This document shows, in pieces, positions 18,834 through 26,320 of a stretch of 44,937 nt of DNA. The stretch lies in NCBI GenBank assembly GCA_003278175.1, contig QCGF01000006.1, positions 1 to 44,937 of the forward strand, in the 5' to 3' direction. Below the pieces are notes generated by a model. The model was not told the origin of the DNA, searched no databases, and saw only the letters and a program-made list of their open reading frames with translations. The DNA comes from Prochlorococcus sp. AG-363-P15. GTDB taxonomy: Bacteria > Cyanobacteriota > Cyanobacteriia > PCC-6307 > Cyanobiaceae. How positions within the stretch are numbered: the stretch's first letter is position 1; every line of letters starts with the position of its first letter. The translations under genes and the position numbers were made by a program.

Positions 18834-19224
18834 TCAATTTCCTAAAGCTTATGTCCGGCTTATAGCCAATGCTGCTGATGTTTGTATGCAGCCATGGAAA
18901 CATGCAGTAGTTCATACAAATACTATTGTTAATGAGCAGATTGACATTAAAGAACCGATTGAACTAGTTCTTCGAATTGAGTGTAGAAGTGCAGAGGGTG
19001 AAAGATACCCTATGAATGATTTGGATCTAGAGATTTATCGAAGTGGAATTGAGTTGAATCTGATGTTGGGATGGTCTAATCAATTGGATAGGCCAATACT
19101 CTGGCAAGGTCAGCATTCGGTTTGGATGGACGCTAATACTGGTATTCGTTGTAAAGCACCTAGTGATTGTGTATATCTTGAGGCTTTGGCTCGCAGGCTG
19201 CGCGCTTTGTTTTGCCCCTCCTAG
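18823..19224 (+). CDS. Conserved-looking hypothetical protein, function unknown
   Basis: I do not recognise the family. The product is about 133 residues if the GTG at 18823 is used, overlapping the CIA30-like stop by 11 bases. An ATG at 18775 would add 16 residues and a 59-base overlap, which is less economical. It is soluble, with no signal or membrane helix, mixed alpha/beta composition, acidic patches (DLDLEIYRSGIELNLM) and a C-terminal LEALARRLRAL helix. Coding character is good, and coupling to the upstream gene suggests shared expression. It converges with ilvD, only 12 bases away. Confidence 0.65.
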   Translation: MAIDQFPKAYVRLIANAADVCMQPWKHAVVHTNTIVNEQIDIKEPIELVLRIECRSAEGERYPMNDLDLEIYRSGIELNLMLGWSNQLDRPILWQGQHSVWMDANTGIRCKAPSDCVYLEALARRLRALFCPS

Positions 19225-19236
19225 ATCGATTGATAT

Positions 19237-20907
19237 TTATTCTCTGTCAGTTACTGCGCCTTTGCTAGAACTTTCAACTAATCGTGCGTATTTGCCCAAA
19301 ATTCCTGATGTGTAACGAGGAGTCGGTTTTTCCCATTTTGAGCGTCGCATATTTATTTCGGTCTCATCTACATTGAGTTGGATTAATTGTTTATGGGCAT
19401 CAACAGTAATACTGTCACCTTCTTTTATTAGTGCAATCGTTCCGCCTACAGCAGCTTCGGGAGCCACATGTCCAACAACAAGTCCATAAGTTCCGCCGCT
19501 AAAACGTCCATCGGTGATCAATGCAACTTTGTCACCTAATCCTTGGCCAACTATTGCTGATGTAGGAGCAAGCATTTCTCTCATGCCCGGGCCACCTACT
19601 GGCCCTTCATATCTCACAACTACTACGTCTCCTGAATTTATTTCGTTATTTAAAATAGCTTTTAAACAATCTTCTTCACTTTCAAACACTTTCGCAGGAC
19701 CTGTTAGTACTGGAGTTTTAATTCCACTGATTTTCGCAACGCAACCTTCTGTTGCAAGGTTTCCTTTCAAAATCGCTAGATGTCCTTTTTTATATATTGG
19801 GTTTTTGATGGATCTAATTACATCTTGATTAGAAGGAGGTTCACTCGGAACATCTTTCAGGACTTCTGAAAGCGATTTTCCTTCAATATTTATACAGTTG
19901 CCATGTAGTAAACCTGCATCAAGCAAAATTTTCATTACTTGAGGTATTCCTCCCGCTTTATGTAAATCAACAGTAACGTATTTACCACTTGGCTTTAGAT
20001 CACATATAACAGGAACTTTTTGCCGAATAATTTCAAAGTCGTCTATTGAAAGTTCAACTTCGGCAGTTCTTGCTATGGCGAGTAAATGAAGTACAGCATT
20101 AGTTGAACCACCTACTGCCATTACAACACTTATTGCATTCTCAAAAGCTTCTCTAGTAAGTAGATCTAAGGGTTTTATATCTTTTTTAATTGCATTTACA
20201 AGCACTTCGGCGCTTCTAGCAGCACTGTCAGATTTTTCATCATCTTCTGCTGCCATTGTCGAGCTATAGGGAAGGCTTAACCCAATTGTTTCTATAGCTG
20301 CTGACATTGTATTGGCTGTAAACATGCCTCCACAACTACCTGCTCCTGGGATTGCATTTTTTTCAACTGATGTTAATTTCACCTGATCTATCTTCCCACT
20401 TGCAAGTTGACCAACTGCTTCAAATGCACTGACAACTGTTAAATCACACCCATCTAATTTGCCAGGCTTAATTGTTCCACCATATATAAAGATTGCAGGT
20501 ATATTCATTCTCGCCATTGAAAGGATTGCTCCAGGCATGTTTTTGTCACAACCTCCAATAGCTATTACCCCATCCATACTTTGAGCATTGCAAGCTGTCT
20601 CAATGGCGTCTGCAATTACCTCTCTAGATACAAGTGAATATTTCATGCCTTCTGTTCCCATTGAGATCCCATCACTTACGGTTATGGTCCCGAACATTTG
20701 AGGCATTGCACCAGCATTACGTGCGGCTGCCTCAGAGCGAATAGCTAAATCATTAAGGCCTACATTGCATGGTGTAATCGTGCTGTAGCCATTCGCAATA
20801 CCAATAATTGGTTTATTGAAATCATCGTCTCCGAAGCCAACAGCTCGAAGCATTGCACGATTAGGAGAGCGTTGGACCCCCTGTGTGATAGCTGATGATC
20901 GAAGCAT
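19237..20907 (-). CDS. ilvD: Dihydroxy-acid dehydratase
   Basis: IlvD dehydrates 2,3-dihydroxy acids to 2-oxo acids, the third common step of valine, isoleucine and leucine synthesis, using an Fe-S cluster. The 556-residue length is typical. The cluster cysteines are seen in GCDKNMPG near residue 119 and [12 protein letters not shown] near 192. Further markers are [14 protein letters not shown] near 435 and the C-terminal [21 protein letters not shown] near 465. The start is ATG at 20907. A 42-base gap separates it from the small TM/coiled-coil gene upstream on the same strand. Confidence 0.95.
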   Translation of the reverse strand: MLRSSAITQGVQRSPNRAMLRAVGFGDDDFNKPIIGIANGYSTITPCNVGLNDLAIRSEAAARNAGAMPQMFGTITVSDGISMGTEGMKYSLVSREVIADAIETACNAQSMDGVIAIGGCDKNMPGAILSMARMNIPAIFIYGGTIKPGKLDGCDLTVVSAFEAVGQLASGKIDQVKLTSVEKNAIPGAGSCGGMFTANTMSAAIETIGLSLPYSSTMAAEDDEKSDSAARSAEVLVNAIKKDIKPLDLLTREAFENAISVVMAVGGSTNAVLHLLAIARTAEVELSIDDFEIIRQKVPVICDLKPSGKYVTVDLHKAGGIPQVMKILLDAGLLHGNCINIEGKSLSEVLKDVPSEPPSNQDVIRSIKNPIYKKGHLAILKGNLATEGCVAKISGIKTPVLTGPAKVFESEEDCLKAILNNEINSGDVVVVRYEGPVGGPGMREMLAPTSAIVGQGLGDKVALITDGRFSGGTYGLVVGHVAPEAAVGGTIALIKEGDSITVDAHKQLIQLNVDETEINMRRSKWEKPTPRYTSGILGKYARLVESSSKGAVTDRE

Positions 20908-20949
20908 GGTTGGTTTGGTTGTAATTTAAGACGCTGTTTTATTTATGGT

Positions 20950-21249
20950 TTAATTCCGATCGCCAAGGTCTTCTAGTTGTTTTCTTACATCAGCGATTGC
21001 TGCATTAAGTTGCTCTACTCGTTGTTCAAGTTGTTCACTGGTTTCCTTTTTCTTTAGAGGACTAGATGTTTCAAGGGCTTCTGATCCATCTTGAATTCGG
21101 GGTGCATAAAGCATGGCTCTTTGTTTCCTGCTTTGCTGTCTTCGCTCGGCTTCAGAAAATAGCCACCACGCAAGACCAGCGGCACCCAGGACTGCTCCGC
21201 TAATCAAAGACGAGAGACTGCCTGTTGTTGATTCACGATACTGACTCAT
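20950..21249 (-). CDS. Small membrane-anchored coiled-coil protein, unknown
   Basis: I do not recognise a named family. The 99-residue product has one N-terminal membrane helix at about residues 11-30 (SLSSLISGAVLGAAGLAWWLF), a basic cytoplasmic-looking segment (ERRQQSRKQR), a linker and a C-terminal heptad-rich coiled coil at about 70-95 (EQLEQRVEQLNAAIADVRKQLEDL). This plan suggests a single-pass scaffold or tether. It lies between ilvD and the uracil phosphoribosyltransferase-like gene on the same strand, 24 bases after the latter, so it may be co-transcribed with it. Confidence 0.7.
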   Translation of the reverse strand: MSQYRESTTGSLSSLISGAVLGAAGLAWWLFSEAERRQQSRKQRAMLYAPRIQDGSEALETSSPLKKKETSEQLEQRVEQLNAAIADVRKQLEDLGDRN

Positions 21250-21273
21250 AATTACTAAAGAGATCTACTAATG

Positions 21274-21891
21274 CTAGTTCGGGCCTTTGATTTTGGTATT
21301 CAGTCTTAAGGATGGATTACCAATTCCTGGTTTGATAACACCATTATCTGCTATTTCTGAATCTATGCAGGCACAGTAGATATTTAGATCAGGAACACTT
21401 TCTGCGATTAATTGGAGTCCTGGCTTGGCTGATAAAGCTGATATAACTCTAATTCTTCTGGGATCCACATTTTGCTGATTTATTACTTGAAGCGTCTCAA
21501 GTAGATTCATTCCATCAGAAATTTGATCTAAATAGACAATTATTCCAGCATTTTCTTCAATACTGTTAGGTATGCCATCAATACACAGGTGAGCATTTGG
21601 CAAAACATCCCTTCCTCCATGCCAAAGTTCATACCCTCCGGGGTTTTCAGGTATTGCAATTAGTGGAACGCTTGATTCAATAACAGTTCCAACTGAGTCT
21701 CCATGTTGTGTCATTATTCCTTCTTTTTTATGAGGTAACCAATCCCTTAAGGCTTCATAGGTGAGCCATCTCCCAAGTTCCTCTAGGCCTTTTGCATACA
21801 AAGGTGCTGGAGTGGTGACATCGCGAAGCATCGTGAGCCAATGAGCGATCAGTGGGTGAGGAGGAACTACAACTCTCAATTTCATAGACAT
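21274..21891 (-). CDS. Uracil phosphoribosyltransferase-like protein with altered PRPP loop
   Basis: The 205-residue product aligns with uracil phosphoribosyltransferase: LRVVVPPHPLIAHWLTMLRD at the N-terminus matches the HPL-H/KHKL-T-LRD pattern, and the C-terminal CIDSEIADNGVIKPGIGNPSLRL matches the uracil-binding D-LNE-GYI-PGLGDAGDR region. However, the PRPP-binding DPMLATGGS motif is replaced around residues 119-129 by YLDQISDGMNL. Salvage activity is therefore doubtful. It might be a regulatory or moonlighting homologue. I chose the ATG at 21891 because the conserved N-terminus begins right there; an in-frame start at 21933 adds 14 unconserved residues. It is divergent from the pentapeptide-repeat gene. 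Confidence 0.75.
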   Translation of the reverse strand: MSMKLRVVVPPHPLIAHWLTMLRDVTTPAPLYAKGLEELGRWLTYEALRDWLPHKKEGIMTQHGDSVGTVIESSVPLIAIPENPGGYELWHGGRDVLPNAHLCIDGIPNSIEENAGIIVYLDQISDGMNLLETLQVINQQNVDPRRIRVISALSAKPGLQLIAESVPDLNIYCACIDSEIADNGVIKPGIGNPSLRLNTKIKGPN

Positions 21892-21963
21892 TTTTTTTGC
21901 ATGGGGTTTGTTTTGCCATAACGTAAATAACAAATTACTGTCTAGTAGCCAATTTCAACTCTC

Positions 21964-22476
21964 ATGTCCTTTCCATCAGTCTTATTTTCTCGGTTTCGAA
22001 TTTTTGTTGTTCTATTGGCATTGCTCTTGATCTCTGTCTTTCCTTTGCAGGAAGTCTTGGCTAAAACTCCACCTGAGATTAGAAATCAGGACGAATTACA
22101 AATTTCTCAGGATATGCACGGGAAGGATCTAAATGGATATGAGTTTGTGAAGCTTGATTTAAAGAATGTAGATTTTGGTGAGGCAGATCTTAGAGCTTCA
22201 ATATTTAATAACAGTCAACTTCAGGGAGCAGATTTACGAAGTGCTGATTTGGAGGATGCTGTTGCGTTCGCGTGTGACTTTGAAGGTGCTGATTTAAGAG
22301 ATGCAAATTTGACACAAGCTCTTCTTATGGAAAGTTCATTCGAAGGGGCCCTAATTGATGGAGCAGATTTCACAGATGCTGTTGTTAGTAGAATTCAACA
22401 GAAACAACTTTGTTCAATTGCTGATGGTACTAATTCTCTTAGTGGTATAGATACAAGCTATAGCCTTGGATGCTAA
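21964..22476 (+). CDS. Secreted pentapeptide-repeat protein
   Basis: The 170-residue product starts with a clear signal peptide (hydrophobic core FVVLLALLLISVFPL at about 14-28, then QEVLA as a likely cleavage region), suggesting export to the thylakoid lumen or periplasm. About residues 55-140 are pentapeptide repeats of the A(D/N)LXX type, such as FGEADLRASIF, LQGADLRSADLEDAV and FEGADLRDANLTQA, which form a right-handed quadrilateral beta-helix. The cysteine-bearing tail (KQLCSIADG...YSLGC) resembles the conserved end of thylakoid lumenal pentapeptide proteins. Molecular role is unknown. Confidence 0.85.
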   Translation: MSFPSVLFSRFRIFVVLLALLLISVFPLQEVLAKTPPEIRNQDELQISQDMHGKDLNGYEFVKLDLKNVDFGEADLRASIFNNSQLQGADLRSADLEDAVAFACDFEGADLRDANLTQALLMESSFEGALIDGADFTDAVVSRIQQKQLCSIADGTNSLSGIDTSYSLGC

Positions 22477-22507
22477 ATCTTAAGACTAAGTTGTTAAACT
22501 ATTTCTA

Positions 22508-23575
22508 ATGTCAAATCGACTCCCAGTCACTGTCATTACTGGTTTCCTTGGGGCTGGGAAGACCACTCTTTTACGACATTTACTTCTACATGGGAAACAA
22601 CGTTTAGCAGTGATGGTTAATGAATTTGGCAGTGTTGGTTTGGATGGAGACTTAATACGTACTTGTGGATTCTGCACAGAAGATGAATTGGATAGCCGTC
22701 TTGTAGAGCTAAATAATGGTTGTTTGTGCTGCACAGTTCAAGATGATTTTTTGCCGACAATGGAGAAGATATTGAACAATTCTGCAAATCTTGATGGGAT
22801 TGTCGTTGAGACAAGTGGCCTGGCTTTGCCTATGCCACTAATTCATGCACTGAATTGGCCTGAGATAAGAGCAAAAGTTTTTTTAAATGGAGTAGTTACT
22901 CTTGTAGACGGAGAAGCTATTTCGGCAGGGAGTCCAGTTGGAGATATTTCTGCTCTCGAAAAACAAAGACAAGAAGACCCTAGTCTTGATCATCTGACCC
23001 CTGTTAATGAATTATTCGAAGACCAGTTGATTGCAGCTGATTTGATTTTAGTTAGTCGGTCTGATCTTCTAGTTGCTTCTGAAGTGGAAAAAATTCAATT
23101 ACAGCTTGCAGATAAGTCAAGGAATGGAACTTCTGTTTTATTTATTAGCAATGGCAAAATTGATCCAGAACTAGTTCTTGGAATAAAAGTTCATGATGAT
23201 TATGAATTAAAGATTAATGATGAACATGATTCTCACCATCACGATCATCATCATTTGAAAGTATCAAGTACTGTAATACGGATTGATCTGCCTGTTGAGA
23301 AAGATCTTCTTGAAGGTCTTTTGCCTGAACTGGCAGTTAAATATCAAATCCTTCGGTTAAAAGGACGGTGTTGGCTTCCAGGGAGATCCATCCCACTCCA
23401 GATTCAAATGGTGGGCTCAAGGTTAAGTAGTTGGTTTGAGCCAGTAGCAGAAAGCAATTGGAATCCAAAGCGAGGTGGGATTGAGTTCGTTTTGCTTAGC
23501 CTTCAAGACAATGTCAAAGCTTCTATCTCTGACGAGATAATAAAAAGCTGTAGACATTCCATGAGTAAAAAATGA
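22508..23575 (+). CDS. CobW/ZNG-family metal chaperone GTPase
   Basis: This is a G3E-family GTPase of the COG0523 type, which loads zinc or cobalt into client proteins. The 355-residue product has Walker A GFLGAGKTTLLRHLL at about 12-26, the family's metal-binding CXCC in NNGCLCCTVQDDF near 73, Walker B-like IVVETSGLALPMP and the nucleotide-specificity region LVSRSDLL near 180. A histidine-rich stretch at about 243-251 (HDSHHHDHHH) is a likely metal store. The CobW C-terminal domain follows. The metal is unknown; zinc is likelier than cobalt by family trend, but no zinc-box operator was recognised in the 31-base upstream gap. Confidence 0.88.
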   Translation: MSNRLPVTVITGFLGAGKTTLLRHLLLHGKQRLAVMVNEFGSVGLDGDLIRTCGFCTEDELDSRLVELNNGCLCCTVQDDFLPTMEKILNNSANLDGIVVETSGLALPMPLIHALNWPEIRAKVFLNGVVTLVDGEAISAGSPVGDISALEKQRQEDPSLDHLTPVNELFEDQLIAADLILVSRSDLLVASEVEKIQLQLADKSRNGTSVLFISNGKIDPELVLGIKVHDDYELKINDEHDSHHHDHHHLKVSSTVIRIDLPVEKDLLEGLLPELAVKYQILRLKGRCWLPGRSIPLQIQMVGSRLSSWFEPVAESNWNPKRGGIEFVLLSLQDNVKASISDEIIKSCRHSMSKK

Positions 23576-23691
23576 TTTTTATGACTTATATAACTATTTG
23601 GTTGTGAAATTCAAGAACCTTGGCGAACATTGTTGAGTCATTTGCGAACTAAAGGCAATGACTTCTAAAAGTTCCAGCCCCCCTTCTCCTT

Positions 23692-23889
23692 TTGAATGAG
23701 ACTTCAGTGATTATTTCAGAAAACAAAAATCAAGCCAAATCTGTTTGCAAGGTAAGAATCCCTTCTAGAGAAACCTCCATTTGTAATCACTGCGGTGGAA
23801 ATGGCTATATGAAGACTAGTCCTAATTGTTATCACACCTGTCTTGATTGCCTAGGAAGAGGATTGAAATGTGTCGTAAAGAACAATTAA
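23692..23889 (+). CDS. Mini DnaJ-type zinc-finger protein
   Basis: The product of up to 65 residues contains a paired CxxCxGxG-like module: CNHCGGNGYM at about residues 31-40 and CLDCLGRG at about 50-57, resembling half of a DnaJ cysteine-rich domain. Such short proteins are found in cyanobacteria, and some relatives (BSD2 type) assist assembly of photosynthetic enzymes, but the function here is unproven. The only in-frame start is TTG at 23692. An ATG at 23658 begins a natural-looking N-terminus (MTSKSSSPPSPFE) one frame off and ends in TGA at 23697, so the true 5' end may be frameshifted. A strong palindrome follows. Confidence 0.7.
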   Translation: MNETSVIISENKNQAKSVCKVRIPSRETSICNHCGGNGYMKTSPNCYHTCLDCLGRGLKCVVKNN

Positions 23890-23917
23890 CTCTTATTTGT
23901 CCTTATTCCTGGGTTTT

Positions 23918-23947
23918 AGAATCACTATTCATATGAATAGTGATTCT
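23918..23947 (+). terminator. Perfect 30-base palindrome, probable terminator
   Basis: AGAATCACTATTCAT is followed directly by its exact reverse complement, a 15-base-pair stem that would fold with a small apical loop. A T-rich run (TGTTTTACT) follows. It sits 29 bases after the zinc-finger gene stop and 36 bases before purS, as expected for a rho-independent terminator separating the two, though the stem is AT-rich. Confidence 0.6.
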
Positions 23948-23982
23948 TGTTTTACTAGATACAAAACAGCATTTAATTAACT

Positions 23983-24240
23983 GTGCCAAATTATCAAGCA
24001 AATGTATCTGTTCGGCTACGTCCTTCAGTACTTGACCCTGCCGGTGAAGCGACAAGAGCAGCTGCCAAAAGGCTTGGGGTTGATGGAATAAAAAAACTCA
24101 GGATAGGTAAATCAGTTTCATTGGAGCTTGTTGCACCTAATGAATCTGAAGCACGAAAGCGTGTTGAATTACTCGCAGATCGATTACTTGCTAATCCAGT
24201 TATAGAAGACTGGACGATGGAACTTAAACCTGCTCCCTAA
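23983..24240 (+). CDS. purS: Phosphoribosylformylglycinamidine synthase subunit PurS
   Basis: PurS is the small structural subunit that joins PurQ and PurL in the three-part FGAM synthase of purine synthesis. The 85-residue product has the family pattern [25 protein letters not shown] (residues 8-32), [12 protein letters not shown] and [18 protein letters not shown] at the C-terminus. The start is GTG at 23983. The stop lies five bases before the purQ ATG, giving a typical purSQ pair. Confidence 0.93.
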   Translation: MPNYQANVSVRLRPSVLDPAGEATRAAAKRLGVDGIKKLRIGKSVSLELVAPNESEARKRVELLADRLLANPVIEDWTMELKPAP

Positions 24241-24245
24241 GTTCA

Positions 24246-24900
24246 ATGAATATCGGCATAGTTGTTTTCCCAGGTTCAAATTGTGATCGTGATGTTCGCT
24301 GGGCCACTCAAGGTTGCCTTGGTTTTCCAACGCGATTCCTATGGCATGAAACTAGAGATTTAAGTGGGCTTGATGCAGTTGTCCTTCCTGGTGGATTTAG
24401 TTATGGAGATTATCTTCGATGTGGTGCAATAGCTCGTTTTGCTCCAGTGCTTCAATCATTAATTCAATTTGTTGATAGGGGGGGGCAAAGTACTTGGTAT
24501 TTGTAATGGCTTTCAAGTTCTTACAGAATTAGGAATTCTTCCAGGTGCATTAACTAGGAATCGCCATCTTAATTTTATTTGTGATGATGCTGTCCTAACT
24601 GTTGCAAGTACTAGATCAAGCTGGCTTTCTACTAATCAACTTGGTGATGAAATTACATTACCAATTGCCCATGGGGAGGGTCGGTACCAATGCACTCAAG
24701 ATACTTTGAGCAAACTTCAAGATGAAGATTCAATTGCATTGCGCTATTCAAATAACCCTAATGGTTCAATTTTTGATATAGCAGCTATTACTAATTCAAG
24801 AGGAAATGTGCTTGGAATGATGCCCCATCCTGAAAGAGCATGTGATCATTTGACTGGAGGTTTAGATGGCAGAATTATTTTGGAGTCATTAATGAAATAG
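24246..24900 (+). CDS. purQ: Phosphoribosylformylglycinamidine synthase subunit PurQ, frame broken at G8 run
   Basis: PurQ is the glutaminase subunit that supplies ammonia for FGAM synthesis. The reading frame from ATG 24246 gives [18 protein letters not shown] and [22 protein letters not shown], but after FVDRGG it shifts and stops at 24506. The rest continues in another frame with [16 protein letters not shown] (nucleophile Cys), IAHGEGRY and [10 protein letters not shown] (catalytic His and Glu), ending at 24900. Removing one G from the run at 24478-24485 restores one 217-residue PurQ of normal length. All catalytic residues remain. This is an essential pathway gene in a small genome, so an assembly error or slippage-rescued translation seems likelier than true loss. 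Confidence 0.88.
24478..24485 (+). repeat. Eight-G homopolymer inside purQ
   Basis: Eight consecutive G residues occupy the exact point where the two purQ frames meet. Seven would read Arg-Gly-Gly-Lys in the intact frame; eight give a plus-one shift. Confidence 0.95.
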
Positions 24901-24903
24901 ACA

Positions 24904-24931
24904 AAAAAAGGAGCTTATAAGCTCCTTTTTT
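24904..24931. terminator. Bidirectional rho-independent terminator between purQ and fba
   Basis: A perfect palindrome centred on GGAGCTTATAAGCTCC is flanked by six A residues on the left and six T residues on the right, so each strand gives a GC-containing stem followed by a T run. It lies four bases after the purQ stop and 17 bases from the end of the convergent fba gene. This is the clearest terminator in the window. Confidence 0.92.
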
Positions 24932-24947
24932 CTCTATTTAAATTGAT

Positions 24948-26021
24948 TTAAACAGCAACTGCATTTTTGGGATCTAGCTGACCTTTTGAATAAAGATCTG
25001 CATAATAATTGATACTTTGCTGTTTGATTTTGCTTGCTTGGCCAGCACACCAGAACTGTTGGTACCTATCTAGGCATACTTGCTTCATGTACTTTCTTGC
25101 AGGTTTGTTGAAGTGACGTGGATCAAAGTTAGTTGGGTCAGCTGATGCTGCTTCTCGTACAGCTGCTGTAAATGCAAGACGATTATCAGTATCTATGTTG
25201 ACCTTGCGAACTCCGTTTCTGATTCCTTCTTGAATCTCCTCTACAGGAACACCATAAGTTTCAGGAATCGCTCCCCCGAATTTATTAATCATGTCTAACC
25301 ACTCTTGAGGGACTGAACTAGAACCATGCATAACTAGATGAGTATTTGGAATGGCTTTATGGATTTCGGCAATCCTGCTTATTGCAAGTACTTCTCCTGT
25401 TGGCTTTCTGGTGAATTTATATGCACCATGGCTTGTACCAATAGCTATTGCTAAAGCATCAACTTTTGTCTTTGCTACAAAATCTGATGCCTCTGCTGGA
25501 TCGGTGAGGAGCATATCTTTAGATAGTTCACCTTCAAATCCATGTCCATCTTCTGCTTCACCTTTGCCAGTTTCAAGTGAGCCAAGGCAACCTAATTCTC
25601 CTTCGACACTGACTCCAACAGAATGCGCAAAGTCAACTACAGTTTTTGTTACTTCTACATTGTATTCATAACTTGCTGGGGTTTTTGCATCAGCTTCTAG
25701 AGATCCATCCATCATGACCGAAGTAAATCCGTTAATTGCTGCCGAATAGCAAGTAGAAGGATCATTACCATGGTCTTGATGCATTACTACAGGAATATTT
25801 GGATATGTCTCTGTAGCAGCAATAATTAAATGTCTAAGGAATATTTCACCTGCATAGCTGCGAGCACCTCTGGAAGCCTGAAGGATAACTGGGCTGTCGG
25901 TTTCCGCAGCTGCCTCCATAATTGCTTGAACTTGTTCAAGGTTGTTAACGTTGAATGCAGGTATGCCATAGCCGTTTTCAGCAGCGTGGTCTAGCAAAAG
26001 TCTTAGCGGAACGAGGGCCAT
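24948..26021 (-). CDS. fba: Class II fructose-bisphosphate aldolase
   Basis: This zinc aldolase condenses triose phosphates to fructose 1,6-bisphosphate and, in the Calvin type, also makes sedoheptulose 1,7-bisphosphate. The 357-residue product shows the class II markers [18 protein letters not shown] (residues 20-37), [14 protein letters not shown] near 80 (catalytic Asp and zinc His), [23 protein letters not shown] near 137-160, [14 protein letters not shown] near 230 and [13 protein letters not shown] near 278. The start is ATG at 26021. A strong inverted repeat lies 36-71 bases upstream in the leader. The distal end shares the bidirectional terminator with purQ. Confidence 0.95.
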   Translation of the reverse strand: MALVPLRLLLDHAAENGYGIPAFNVNNLEQVQAIMEAAAETDSPVILQASRGARSYAGEIFLRHLIIAATETYPNIPVVMHQDHGNDPSTCYSAAINGFTSVMMDGSLEADAKTPASYEYNVEVTKTVVDFAHSVGVSVEGELGCLGSLETGKGEAEDGHGFEGELSKDMLLTDPAEASDFVAKTKVDALAIAIGTSHGAYKFTRKPTGEVLAISRIAEIHKAIPNTHLVMHGSSSVPQEWLDMINKFGGAIPETYGVPVEEIQEGIRNGVRKVNIDTDNRLAFTAAVREAASADPTNFDPRHFNKPARKYMKQVCLDRYQQFWCAGQASKIKQQSINYYADLYSKGQLDPKNAVAV

Positions 26022-26320
26022 CGATGTCTCCGAGGTGTCATAAGGACCCAGTTCTCTTTTAAAGCCCGGGTCGAGGGCCCAGGACTTTAAAAGATTGAGG
26101 TGTGAAATGTCACCTATTAGAATTAACAGATTGTTTTCGAAGACTAGAAAACCTTATTGGCGCAGCTATTTCGGCCTATCAGTGTTTTTAAGTCAAAATC
26201 CTAAAGAGCTGTAAAACATATTTGTAAATAACGAAATCGGCTAAAAACACCATATGATCCCTTTCGTAGACATCAATTTTTATACCTCTTAACTTGGCTT
26301 TGTTTTTTTGTCTAAAAAAA
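26022..26320. other. 299-base intergenic region upstream of fba
   Basis: The region carries the inverted repeat at 26057-26092 and a weaker dyad GGTGTGAAATGTCACC at 26099-26114. The rest is AT-rich without a convincing ORF or tRNA fold. It should hold the fba promoter on the minus strand and the 3' end of the oxidoreductase transcript. I could not place a firm -10 or -35 box. Confidence 0.5.
26057..26092 (-). promoter_or_regulatory. Inverted repeat in the fba leader
   Basis: TTTTAAAG and CTTTAAAA form eight-base arms around a GC-rich centre in which CCCGGG can pair with CCCAGG with one bulge, leaving a seven-base loop. On the minus strand it lies 36 bases before the fba ATG. It is not followed by a T run on that strand, so I read it as a leader hairpin or operator and not as a terminator. 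Confidence 0.45.
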
